A model generated the notes under the pieces. The model searched no databases, had not been told where the DNA came from, and saw nothing but the letters and a program-made list of their open reading frames with translations. Both the position numbers and the translations under genes were made by a program. Of a stretch of 9,039 bases of DNA, positions 1-6,093 are shown piece by piece. The DNA lies in NCBI GenBank assembly GCA_013812515.1, contig JACCTI010000232.1:1-9039 (forward strand). Direction: 5' to 3'. Each line of letters opens with the position of its first letter. Within the stretch, counting starts at the first letter, position 1. The DNA is from Chthoniobacterales bacterium (GTDB taxonomy: Bacteria > Verrucomicrobiota > Verrucomicrobiia > Chthoniobacterales > UBA10450).

Positions 1-192
1 GGGATCCTGAGCGGGCAGGTGAAGGGGGCGAAACGCGATCTGGCGGTCGTAAACGCAGCCGGCGGGTTCGTCGTCGCGGGCTTGGCGCGGGATTTAGGCG
101 ACGGCATTGCCCTCGCGCGCGCGCAACTAGACTCACGACGGGCTTGGGAAAAGCTTCACGCCATGCAGGATTACAGCGCCAGTTCTCGGTAG
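1..192 (+). CDS. trpD: Anthranilate phosphoribosyltransferase, C-terminal part (5' end outside window)
   Basis: The open frame enters from the left edge and stops at TAG 190-192, giving 63 residues. The stretch VKGAKRDLAVVNAAGGFVVAG followed by DLGDGIALARAQLDSRRAWEKL is the usual C-terminus of TrpD: a KG-x-x-RD segment, the NAA/NAG helix, then the final 'IDSG+A' helix. TrpD transfers phosphoribose to anthranilate in the second committed step of tryptophan synthesis, in the cytosol. Only the C-terminal alpha/beta domain tail is visible, so the catalytic residues cannot be checked. Thymidine phosphorylase belongs to the same fold superfamily, but the motif order favours TrpD. Its last 22 bases overlap the end of birA on the other strand, leaving no room for a separate terminator. 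Confidence 0.87.
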   Translation, partial: GILSGQVKGAKRDLAVVNAAGGFVVAGLARDLGDGIALARAQLDSRRAWEKLHAMQDYSASSR

Positions 193-785
193 CTTCGATC
201 GAGCTTCCGCAGCAAGGCAATCGCGAGTTCCTCGCGTTTTATCGCGCCGCCGTTCGCCAGCGCGAGTGAGCCGGCGCGCTCCCGAAGTTCCTCCGGAAAA
301 TCCGTGAGCGTCTGGTTCACGTTCAGACCGATTCCGAGAATGCCGAGATGTTGTGCGTGGGCGACGGCGCGCATCTCCAGCAGCACACCCGCGACTTTTC
401 TGCCGACGAGGTAGACATCGTTCGGCGGCTTGACCGTGGCGCCTAACGAAAGCATTTCGTTGATAGTTGCGGCGACGGTGCGCGCAGCCCAGGCGGTGAG
501 GCGCGGGGCTTCGGCCAGGGCAATGCTCGGTCGCAGCAGAATAGAAAACCAAAGGCCCTTCCCCTCAGCGGACTCCCACCGATTAGAACGTTGGCCGCGT
601 CCAGCCGTTTGCCGCTCCGCGAAGATAACCAGCCCCTCGTGGTTCTTGGATGCGAGCTGCAGGAGGATGTCGTTCGTTGAGGTCACCTCCTCTAGCACCT
701 CGAGGCGATGGCCAAAACACTGACCGGCGCACGCGGAGCGGAGTGCCTCCGCGTTCAGCCGATCGGGCCGGTCACCCCCCGACAT
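171..785 (-). CDS. birA: Biotin--[acetyl-CoA-carboxylase] ligase, short form
   Basis: The 204-residue protein is a biotin protein ligase, which makes biotinyl-5'-AMP and attaches biotin to a lysine of the acetyl-CoA carboxylase carrier protein. Visible motifs are TSTND (35-39), AERQTAGRGQRSNRW (56-70), the biotin/AMP loop, KPPNDVYLVGRKVAGVLLEM (119-138) with the catalytic-type Lys130, and GIGLNVNQT (151-159). There is no N-terminal winged helix, so it cannot act as the biotin operon repressor. The small C-terminal SH3-like domain is also absent: the protein stops soon after the LLRKLDRSYREL helix. Two core residues differ from E. coli: Gln65 sits where Arg118 is, and Pro replaces Trp in KWPND. 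Its ATG lies inside the end of nadC (14-nt overlap), so translation is probably coupled. The start agrees with a monofunctional ligase. Confidence 0.93.
   Translation of the reverse strand: MSGGDRPDRLNAEALRSACAGQCFGHRLEVLEEVTSTNDILLQLASKNHEGLVIFAERQTAGRGQRSNRWESAEGKGLWFSILLRPSIALAEAPRLTAWAARTVAATINEMLSLGATVKPPNDVYLVGRKVAGVLLEMRAVAHAQHLGILGIGLNVNQTLTDFPEELRERAGSLALANGGAIKREELAIALLRKLDRSYRELAL
441..449 (-). repeat. TCGTTAGGC 9-mer, copy 1
   Basis: The word is read on the - strand, inside birA, where it encodes Ser113-Leu114-Gly115. It is the only copy on this strand. Confidence 0.7.
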
Positions 786-1623
786 GCGTCAGCTCTAACG
801 AGAGATCGATCGCTCGCGCGGAATGTGTCAGTGCGCCCACGGAGACATAATCGACCCCGGTGGCGGCGATTTGCCGGACGTTCTGGAGCGTTACGCCGCC
901 GCTCGCTTCGAACTTCACACTCTTTTTTTTACCGAGCGCGACAGCTTCCCGCATCTCTGCGGAGTTCATATTATCGAGCAGGATCACGTCGATCCCCTCC
1001 ATCTCGAGGAATGTCCGCACCTGTTCGAGCCGATCAGCCTCCAATTCTATCCGCACGCCCGGACGCTCGCGTCGAAGGCGCTCGACCGTCGCAGCCAGGC
1101 CGGAAAGTCCCGAGGTCGCCATGAGGTGGTTGTCTTTCACCAGCACCATGTCGAAAAGCCCGAAGCGATGATTCACCCCTCCACCCGCGCGAACGGCGGC
1201 CTTCTCCAAGGCCCGCAAGCCGGGAGTGGTTTTCCGCGTGTCCAGAATCTGGGCCTTCGATTTGCCTGCACCTTCCACGAATTGCCGAGTCAGCGTCGCG
1301 ATCCCACTTAGCCGTTGCAAAAAATTCAGCGCCACGCGTTCCGCGGTCAGGATGGAGCGAGCGGCCCCGCGGATCTCGATGATCGTTTCGCCGCCGATTA
1401 GACGGGAACCGTCTGGCTGCTGCACTGCGATGTGCAGTTTCGGATCTACGCGACGGAACGCTTCCGCGGCAGGTTGAGTGCCTGCGACCACCGCGCGCTC
1501 GCGCGCAATGATGCGCCCGAAGGCCTGCAGGGTGGGCGAGACGAAATACTCCGAAGTGACGTCACCAGGACCGATGTCCTCGGCCAGGGCTGCGCCGACG
1601 GGATCAATTGCAAGTCTGTCCAT
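772..1623 (-). CDS. nadC: Nicotinate-nucleotide diphosphorylase (carboxylating)
   Basis: Quinolinate phosphoribosyltransferase joins quinolinate and PRPP to give nicotinate mononucleotide, CO2 and pyrophosphate in de novo NAD synthesis. Counting from the ATG at 1623 (283 residues, normal for the family), the motifs are EDIGPGDVT (15-23), ERVALNFLQRLSGIATLT (95-112), LDTRKTTPGLR (128-138), HRFGLFDMVLVKDNH (152-166), ELEAD (193-197), LLDNM (215-219), EASGGV and GVDYVSVGALTHSA (256-269). Together these supply the Arg, Lys, Glu and Asp of the phosphate and quinolinate sites. A TTG at 1677 would add 18 residues, but GGAGG lies only one base before it, too close to serve; the added residues also do not look like NadC. 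An A8 tract on the coding strand (window 923-930) encodes KKK. birA follows with a 14-nt overlap. Confidence 0.95.
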   Translation of the reverse strand: MDRLAIDPVGAALAEDIGPGDVTSEYFVSPTLQAFGRIIARERAVVAGTQPAAEAFRRVDPKLHIAVQQPDGSRLIGGETIIEIRGAARSILTAERVALNFLQRLSGIATLTRQFVEGAGKSKAQILDTRKTTPGLRALEKAAVRAGGGVNHRFGLFDMVLVKDNHLMATSGLSGLAATVERLRRERPGVRIELEADRLEQVRTFLEMEGIDVILLDNMNSAEMREAVALGKKKSVKFEASGGVTLQNVRQIAATGVDYVSVGALTHSARAIDLSLELTHVGG

Positions 1624-1900
1624 CTGATCAGCTGCTTCTTCGCACGGGACGAGCGTCCGGTCGTGGACGAATTGCAATCCTCCGGCGGTCTCATTCGACC
1701 ACGCAGGAGAGTGTAAGCCTGGACGCGAGCTGGAAAGCCGAAGCCGGGGTCGGCGAGGGGAATGACTCTCTAAAGAAAAAGATCCGGGCAGCGCACGCTA
1801 GGAGAAACAACAATTACGAGAAACGTGCAACCACCCGAATCGCCTTAACCTGAGTAGTCTGACACCCGTGGAAGGGGGCCGTTCAATCTTTGAATGACCA

Positions 1901-1947
1901 TTGCCAAACGATTTTCCGATTTCCGATCTCCGATTGGCGATTGGCAA
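1901..1947. repeat. Heptamer tandem repeat within an inverted repeat
   Basis: From 1913 to 1947 five consecutive 7-base units can be read without gaps: TTTCCGA, TTTCCGA, TCTCCGA, TTGGCGA, TTGGCAA. The first two are identical and each later unit differs from its neighbour by one to three bases. The last unit, TTGGCAA (1941-1947), is the exact inverse of TTGCCAA at 1901-1907, so the block is bounded by 7-bp inverted arms about 33 bases apart. It lies about 85-130 bases upstream of ruvC. Short heptanucleotide repeats are known in intergenic regions of several phyla; whether this belongs to such a family cannot be decided here. Confidence 0.75.
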
Positions 1948-1968
1948 GCAGCGAATAATCTCGATAAC
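1941..1968 (+). promoter_or_regulatory. Possible sigma70-type promoter for the ruvC operon
   Basis: TTGGCA (1941-1946, four of six bases of TTGACA) is separated by 16 bases from GATAAC (1963-1968, four of six bases of TATAAT). Transcription would start near 1975 and give a leader of roughly 58 bases before the ruvC ATG. The -35 box is also the last heptamer unit and the right arm of the inverted repeat, so a protein bound to the repeat would block it. This is a consensus match by eye only. Confidence 0.3.
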
Positions 1969-2032
1969 GGCTGTGTTATTCCTTTCGCGATCGCATCTTG
2001 AACGGGCGGACGCTGACCTTAGACTCCGCCGA

Positions 2033-2536
2033 ATGACTCGTGTTTTGGCGATCGATGCTTCTCTGCGTTGCACCGGCGTTGCCATCGTGGAAGCGAGCGC
2101 CGGGACAGAGCGTGCTCTTTACTTCGGCGTAATCCAGAACAAAGGCGGCTTGTCATCTTCGTGTCTCGTAGCGATCCACGAGCAGCTTGTGGATTTGATT
2201 CGTCAACACGAGCCGGATTGCTGCGCGCTCGAGTCAGTGATCTATGTGCAGAGTTACAGGACGGCCATCGCTCTGGGCGCCGCGCGCGGGGCGGCGATTC
2301 TCGCGGCCGCAGAGCGCGGTCTGCCCGTTTTCGAATACGCGCCGACGCGGATCAAACAGGCCACCGTCGGTCGTGGCGCGGCGGACAAAGGACAGGTCGC
2401 GTTCATGGTGCGCGCTCTGCTCGGGTTGACCGAGACTCCCGGCCCAGACGCCGCGGATGCGCTCGCGATCGGCTTAACGCATCTGCGTTCGCACGCAGCG
2501 GCGCTGCTGGGTTTACCCGCAGGATCCCAGATATGA
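2033..2536 (+). CDS. ruvC: Crossover junction endodeoxyribonuclease RuvC
   Basis: RuvC cuts Holliday junctions symmetrically as a dimer, working with the RuvAB branch-migration motor in recombinational repair. Starting at ATG 2033 the protein has 167 residues. The four acidic metal ligands are all present at family spacing: Asp8 in VLAIDASLRCTG, Glu67 in CALESVIYVQS, and Asp139 and Asp142 in GPDAADALAIGLTH. Each is one residue later than the E. coli set 7/66/138/141, which also fixes the start. The frame is open back to a TTG at 1901, but that extension covers the repeat and promoter region and does not resemble RuvC. The DPG usual after the first Asp is DAS here. No strong ribosome binding site precedes the ATG. 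The stop overlaps the lipB start as ATGA. ruvA and ruvB are not in the window. Confidence 0.96.
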   Translation: MTRVLAIDASLRCTGVAIVEASAGTERALYFGVIQNKGGLSSSCLVAIHEQLVDLIRQHEPDCCALESVIYVQSYRTAIALGAARGAAILAAAERGLPVFEYAPTRIKQATVGRGAADKGQVAFMVRALLGLTETPGPDAADALAIGLTHLRSHAAALLGLPAGSQI

Positions 2537-3195
2537 TCGAGCAGCTGCAAGCGAGCTGGCTCGGTCGGATCGGTTACGCCGAGGCCCTCGAGAGGCAGGA
2601 GGAGTTGGTGCGACGGAAGCGGGCGAATGACTCGTTAGGCGACCGGTTATTTTTGCTGGAACACGAGCCCGTCTACACGATCGGACGCACGTCCGACCGG
2701 TCGAGCCTGCGCGGCGGGTCGCACCTGCCGTATGCCTTGTTCCCGATCAATCGCGGTGGCCAGGCGACCTATCACGGACCCGGCCAGCTGGTCGGTTACC
2801 CAATCATCGATCTACGTCGCCGGGGCCAGGATTTACATCGCTACCTGCGCTGGATCGAGGAAGCGCTTCTGGCATTGCTCGCGACGTTTTATCTCCAAGC
2901 GCAGACACGTCCGAGTCTCACCGGAGTGTGGGTGGAGGATCGCAAGATCGCATCGATTGGCGTCGGCGTGCGCCACTGGATCACGATGCACGGTTTTGCC
3001 CTAAATGTATGCGGCGATCTGTCCGCCTTCGATCAAATTGTGCCGTGCGGCATCGCAAACGTAAAGATGACCTCAATTGAAAAAGAGTCCGGTGGAACGT
3101 GGACCGTCGAACAAGTAGCGGCACGTGCGGGCAAGCTGTTCGCGGAGCGAAACGACGAGCTGGGCCTCGCTCCACGGACACACGTAAACGCCTGA
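2533..3195 (+). CDS. lipB: Lipoyl(octanoyl) transferase
   Basis: LipB moves octanoate from acyl carrier protein to the lipoyl domains of 2-oxoacid dehydrogenases and the glycine cleavage H protein, ready for LipA. The 220-residue protein has FLLEHEPVYTIGR (40-52), the substrate loop RGGQATYHGPGQLVGYPIID (74-93), GVWVEDRKIASIGVGVR (131-147) with catalytic Lys138, HGFALNV (153-159), and VPCGIANVKMTSI (170-182) with the acyl-accepting Cys172. The frame is open much further upstream, but that part is an arginine-rich shadow of ruvC. The ATG at 2533 overlaps the ruvC stop (ATGA) and has AGGA about nine bases before it. The length matches the family. No lipA is present. Confidence 0.97.
   Translation: MIEQLQASWLGRIGYAEALERQEELVRRKRANDSLGDRLFLLEHEPVYTIGRTSDRSSLRGGSHLPYALFPINRGGQATYHGPGQLVGYPIIDLRRRGQDLHRYLRWIEEALLALLATFYLQAQTRPSLTGVWVEDRKIASIGVGVRHWITMHGFALNVCGDLSAFDQIVPCGIANVKMTSIEKESGGTWTVEQVAARAGKLFAERNDELGLAPRTHVNA
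2632..2640 (+). repeat. TCGTTAGGC 9-mer, copy 2
   Basis: The copy lies inside lipB and encodes Ser34-Leu35-Gly36, in the same reading frame of the word as in birA. Confidence 0.7.
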
Positions 3196-3202
3196 GACAA
3201 GC

Positions 3203-4027
3203 ATGATACCACTCGAAGACACCGCGGCGGACATTCTCGGCAAAGCGCAGCGTGGTCTTGGGTTTTCCGACAGCCAGCTTGCCGACAATGCGGGACTCGG
3301 CGCAGAGCGCATTCGGCTTCTACGCGCGGGCAATTTCGACGCCGAAACACTCTCAGCTGTCGCGCCCGTTCTGGGGCTTGATCCGGCTTCGTTGCTGAAG
3401 CTCGCGCAAGATGAATGGCGACCCGAACCCGTAGAAGAGATCGCGGGCCTCGCGCAATTCAATACGAATTACAGCGACATGACCGTGAACGCGTATCTCC
3501 TCTGGGATCCTGCTTTGCGCCAAGCCATCGCGTTCGACTCGGGAGCGGATTGTGCGGAAATGCTCGAGCGAGTGAAGCGGGAGAACCTCACGGTGAAGTT
3601 GATCCTGCTCACGCATTCTCATCCCGATCACGTGGCTGATCTATCGCGTCTCCGCAAGGAAACGGGGGCGCCGGTTTACATTTCAAAACGTGAGTCCGCG
3701 AGCGACGCGGAAGGCATTGATGAAGGAAAGCGCTTCGAATGCGGCGCACTCCGCATCGAGGCGCGGCTTACCTCAGGTCACTCCGTCGGCGGAATGACCT
3801 TCGTCGTCGAAGGCCTGACGCGGCCGGTCGCGGTAGTCGGTGATTCCCTTTTCGCGGGCTCGATGGGTGGCGGCGCGGTTTCGTATAACGAGGCGCTCCG
3901 AAACAACCGGCAGAAAATACTCACGTTACCAGACGAAACGATCGTCTGTCCCGGTCACGGCCCGCTCACGACGATCGGCAAAGAGAAACGCGAAAATCCA
4001 TTCTTCGCGGAGAAGGTTCTGGAATGA
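3203..4027 (+). CDS. MBL-fold metallo-hydrolase with N-terminal XRE-like helix-turn-helix
   Basis: The 274-residue protein has two parts. Residues 9-68 read like an XRE/Cro-type helix-turn-helix: GFSDSQLADNAGLGAERIRLLRAG resembles the 'S-x-x-x-LA-x-x-aG-x-x-x-x-x-I' pattern, followed by ETLSAVAPVLGLDPASLL. Residues 85-274 form a metallo-beta-lactamase domain with THSHPDH (137-143), SGHSVGG (191-197), GDSLFAGSMGG (213-223) and CPGHGPLTT (249-257). This supplies His138, His140, Asp142, His143, His193, Asp214 and His252 for a two-metal site, arranged as in the glyoxalase II/persulfide dioxygenase group. The substrate is unknown; a thioester hydrolase is one possibility. It sits 7 bases after lipB and overlaps the next gene by ATGA. 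The helix-turn-helix may be structural and not DNA-binding. Hydrolase confidence is high, the N-terminal reading moderate. Confidence 0.88.
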   Translation: MIPLEDTAADILGKAQRGLGFSDSQLADNAGLGAERIRLLRAGNFDAETLSAVAPVLGLDPASLLKLAQDEWRPEPVEEIAGLAQFNTNYSDMTVNAYLLWDPALRQAIAFDSGADCAEMLERVKRENLTVKLILLTHSHPDHVADLSRLRKETGAPVYISKRESASDAEGIDEGKRFECGALRIEARLTSGHSVGGMTFVVEGLTRPVAVVGDSLFAGSMGGGAVSYNEALRNNRQKILTLPDETIVCPGHGPLTTIGKEKRENPFFAEKVLE

Positions 4028-4914
4028 ACATCGGCTTTGTCGGAGTCGGCAGGATGGGCGCGAACATGGCGCGACGTTTGCAGGAGCGCGGCTTTCATGT
4101 GACGACGCTCTTCGATTTGAATCGCGCGGCGTCGACCGCGCTCGCGCAGGAACTCCGAGCCGCAGCCTGTCCGACGCTCGGCGACGTCACGGCCGGCGCG
4201 GAGATAATTTTCACGATCGTTTCGGATGACAATGCGATGCGCGCCATCTTCAGCGGCGACGATAACCTGCTCGTAAACGCGAGCGGCAAGCTCTTCATCA
4301 ATTGCGCGACTGTTTCCCCCGGCCTTCACGAAGAGGTCGAAAAACTCGCCACAAAAGCTGGCGCCGAAACGCTCGAAGCCTGCATGGCTTCCAGCATCAC
4401 TCAGGCGCGTGCAGGATCGCTTTACCTGATCTGCGGCGGTGCCGAGGAGACGTTCCGGCGCGCCGAGCCGATCCTGCGCGAGCTCAGTTCGTCCCTGCGT
4501 TTTGTTGGGAAAACAGGCGAGGCTGCCAAGGTGAAAGCGCTCGTCAACATGGTCATGAACATCAACACCGCAGGACTCGCGGAAGGGCTTGCCCTTGGCC
4601 ATGAGCTACGTCTCGATCTCGCGATGCTCCGCGAAGTGTTCGCGCAAACTGGCGCCGCCTCGCGCGTCTTACAGACCGACGGCGAAGACATGCAGAACCG
4701 CGACCACGCAACCTTCTTTTCCGCAGCGCATGCGGCGAAGGACAGCGGCATTGCGCTCTCGTTAGCCGAAGCGGCGGGACTCGATCTGCCGCTCGCCCGC
4801 GCGACGAAGCAGCAATATGAGCGTATGATCGCAGAGGGTTTGGGTGAGCTCGACAAGTCCGGGATCGCCGAGCTTACGTTCCAGGATCGTTACGGCGGAC
4901 GGCGGCAGCGCTGA
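4024..4914 (+). CDS. NAD(P)-dependent oxidoreductase, 3-hydroxyisobutyrate dehydrogenase family
   Basis: The 296-residue protein belongs to the beta-hydroxyacid dehydrogenase superfamily. An N-terminal Rossmann fold starts with GFVGVGRMGANMA (4-16). Asp31 at the end of the second strand suggests NAD rather than NADP. The all-helical C-terminal domain contains KALVNMVMNINTAGLAEGLA (171-190), where Lys171 aligns with the catalytic lysine. The substrate loop reads EACMASSITQARAGSLYLI (118-136) in place of the common D-A-P-V-S-G-G, so a typical hydroxyisobutyrate, tartronate semialdehyde or glyoxylate substrate should not be assumed. The start overlaps the preceding stop as ATGA, with GGAG (4009-4012) and AAGG just upstream as a good ribosome binding site. 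The stop overlaps the next start as TGATG. Family assignment is firm; substrate is unknown. Confidence 0.92.
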   Translation: MNIGFVGVGRMGANMARRLQERGFHVTTLFDLNRAASTALAQELRAAACPTLGDVTAGAEIIFTIVSDDNAMRAIFSGDDNLLVNASGKLFINCATVSPGLHEEVEKLATKAGAETLEACMASSITQARAGSLYLICGGAEETFRRAEPILRELSSSLRFVGKTGEAAKVKALVNMVMNINTAGLAEGLALGHELRLDLAMLREVFAQTGAASRVLQTDGEDMQNRDHATFFSAAHAAKDSGIALSLAEAAGLDLPLARATKQQYERMIAEGLGELDKSGIAELTFQDRYGGRRQR

Positions 4915-5282
4915 TGGTCTGGCCCGCACTAGCACGAACGAAAGATGGTTTTGGAATGTTTGCTTGCGTGGGTGCCTGCGCGACTTGTGGCCGCGAAGAA
5001 ACTCTCACGCGGCATCACCTCATTCCGCGGACCCGTCACCATAATAAGAGGAACCAGCGCGAGTTCGATCGAGCAGTCGTTAGGCAGGTAGTCGGGCTCT
5101 GCCGGCCCTGCCATTCGCAGATTCACCAGCTCTTGTCCGAAAAGGAACTGGAACGCGAATACAACACCGTCGCGAAGCTGAAAGCGCACGGAGGTGTGGC
5201 GAAGTTTGCCGATTGGATAAGCAACAAGCCGCGCGGCTTCAAAGCCGCGATGCAACGACCTACTGCACGGAAGCCGGCGTGA
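4914..5282 (+). CDS. Small HNH-type zinc-motif protein
   Basis: The 122-residue protein has a compact HNH signature: Cys22-x-x-Cys25 (CATCGREETL), then RHHLIPR (33-39) with the paired histidines, and GLCRPCHSQIH (61-71) giving Cys63, Cys66, His67 and His71. The four cysteines should hold a structural zinc, while His35 and the C-terminal His are candidates for the metal-dependent nuclease centre. A basic linker (40-58) and a helical lysine-rich tail (72-122) follow. Such small HNH proteins are common and mostly uncharacterised; a nuclease role is inferred from the motif. The start is coupled to the oxidoreductase stop as TGATG; a second ATG at 4956 keeps all motifs. Its 3' end overlaps fdhD by 23 bases tail to tail. 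It could be a repair-associated nuclease, given ruvC in the same run. Confidence 0.82.
   Translation: MVWPALARTKDGFGMFACVGACATCGREETLTRHHLIPRTRHHNKRNQREFDRAVVRQVVGLCRPCHSQIHQLLSEKELEREYNTVAKLKAHGGVAKFADWISNKPRGFKAAMQRPTARKPA
5077..5085 (+). repeat. TCGTTAGGC 9-mer, copy 3
   Basis: This copy is inside the HNH gene but in a different frame, giving Val-Val-Arg with a rare AGG arginine codon, so codon choice for a Ser-Leu-Gly tripeptide cannot explain it. Confidence 0.7.
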
Positions 5283-6093
5283 CGATCCGCTGTGCGCCGG
5301 CGTAAACGTTCATCGTCTCGCCACGGACGAAGCCAACTAACGTCTGATTGCTCTCATTCGCGAATTCCACTGCCAGGCTCGTAGGCGCGGAGATTGCTGC
5401 CACGATGGGAATGCCGGCGGCGAGTGCCTTCTGCATCATCTCGAACGAGACCCGTCCGCTCAGAAACAGAATGTGATCGCGCAACGGCAGCCGGTTTCCG
5501 AGCAAACCTTGGCCGACCAACTTGTCGAGGGCGTTGTGTCGCCCGACGTCTTCACGGACGGCCTCAAGATTGCCATCCAGATCGAAGAGCGCGCACGCGT
5601 GCAGCCCACCAGTGCAATCAAATGTTGCCTGATGCGCGCGCAGGATCGCGGGCATTTTTAGCAGCGTCTCCGGTGTGACGGTGCAGTCGTTTTCGACTGC
5701 GGGGCACGATTGCCGCACGGCTTCGATGGTCGCTTTACTGCACACGCCGCAACTCGAAGAGCTGAACACATGGCGCGTCAGCCTGGCTGGGTCGAGGGCG
5801 CTTGGATCCCGCAGCGTAACGTTTACGACGTGTCCTTCCTCCACGCCGCAGAGTGAGATGTCGAATACATCGCTCGCCGAACGAACGAGATTCTCGGTCA
5901 CAAGAAAACCGGCCGCTAACTCGCGGTCGTGTCCGGGCGTTCGCATGAGCACCGCGACGCTCCGGCCCTCGATCCGGATCTCGAGCGGTGCTTCGGCCGC
6001 GATCTGATCCGGAACCTGGACGGTGCGATCGCGCGTGAGGAACCGAAGCACAGGCCGTGTTTCGTTTGCATCCGCCGTCGATTCGTTAGGCAT
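5260..6093 (-). CDS. fdhD: Formate dehydrogenase accessory sulfurtransferase FdhD
   Basis: FdhD takes sulfur from a cysteine desulfurase and passes it to the bis-guanine-dinucleotide molybdenum cofactor before insertion into formate dehydrogenase. The protein has 277 residues, a normal length. The sulfur-carrying cysteine pair is SSCGVCSK (113-120; Cys115, Cys118). Further family motifs are RTPGHDRELAAGFLVTE (51-67), FDCTGGLHACALFD (158-171), REDVGRHNALDK (180-191), SGRVSFEM (212-219), ISAPTSLAVEFA (234-245) and MNVYAG near the end. The ATG lies within the last codons of mobA (8-nt overlap ATGCCTAA) and no ribosome binding site is apparent, so translational coupling is likely. No formate dehydrogenase gene is in the window. 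Confidence 0.97.
   Translation of the reverse strand: MPNESTADANETRPVLRFLTRDRTVQVPDQIAAEAPLEIRIEGRSVAVLMRTPGHDRELAAGFLVTENLVRSASDVFDISLCGVEEGHVVNVTLRDPSALDPARLTRHVFSSSSCGVCSKATIEAVRQSCPAVENDCTVTPETLLKMPAILRAHQATFDCTGGLHACALFDLDGNLEAVREDVGRHNALDKLVGQGLLGNRLPLRDHILFLSGRVSFEMMQKALAAGIPIVAAISAPTSLAVEFANESNQTLVGFVRGETMNVYAGAQRIVTPASVQ
6083..6091 (+). repeat. TCGTTAGGC 9-mer, copy 4
   Basis: The copy covers the first codons of fdhD and the last codons of mobA, antisense to both. It overlaps one base of the fdhD start codon and contains the mobA stop codon on the opposite strand. Confidence 0.7.

Larger units (their letters stand above)
1678..2032. other. Non-coding region between divergent nadC and ruvC
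   Basis: About 355 bases (409 if nadC starts at its ATG) lie between the two divergent genes. No open frame here has convincing coding character. The nadC-proximal part (1700-1860) is AT-richer than its surroundings and must carry the nadC/birA promoter, but I found no clear -35/-10 pair on the - strand. A short inverted repeat, TTCAA-TCT-TTGAA, lies at 1882-1894. The ruvC-proximal part carries the heptamer repeat and a possible promoter, listed separately. Confidence 0.75.

Noticed and set aside
923..930. A8 tract in nadC (coding strand GGT AAA AAA AAG), matching the dnaX-type slippery heptamer A AAA AAG
   Set aside because: The -1 frame after it runs through the end of nadC into birA without a meaningful product and no stimulatory hairpin is evident; the KKK run is normal coding.
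823..1311. 162-codon open frame on the + strand
   Set aside because: It is antisense to nadC and lacks any recognisable motif.
1882..1894. TTCAA-TCT-TTGAA inverted repeat as a terminator or operator
   Set aside because: A 5-bp AT-rich stem without a T tract is too weak for a terminator, and short palindromes of this size are common.
1901..2032. N-terminal extension of RuvC from a TTG at 1901
   Set aside because: The extension translates the heptamer repeat; the catalytic Asp spacing fits the ATG at 2033.
2068..2532. Upstream extension of the lipB frame (155 codons)
   Set aside because: It lies entirely over ruvC, is arginine-rich out-of-frame translation, and LipB similarity begins at ATG 2533.
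3955..4602. 215-codon open frame on the - strand
   Set aside because: It is antisense to the MBL and dehydrogenase genes, whose motifs are clear; no recognisable domain.
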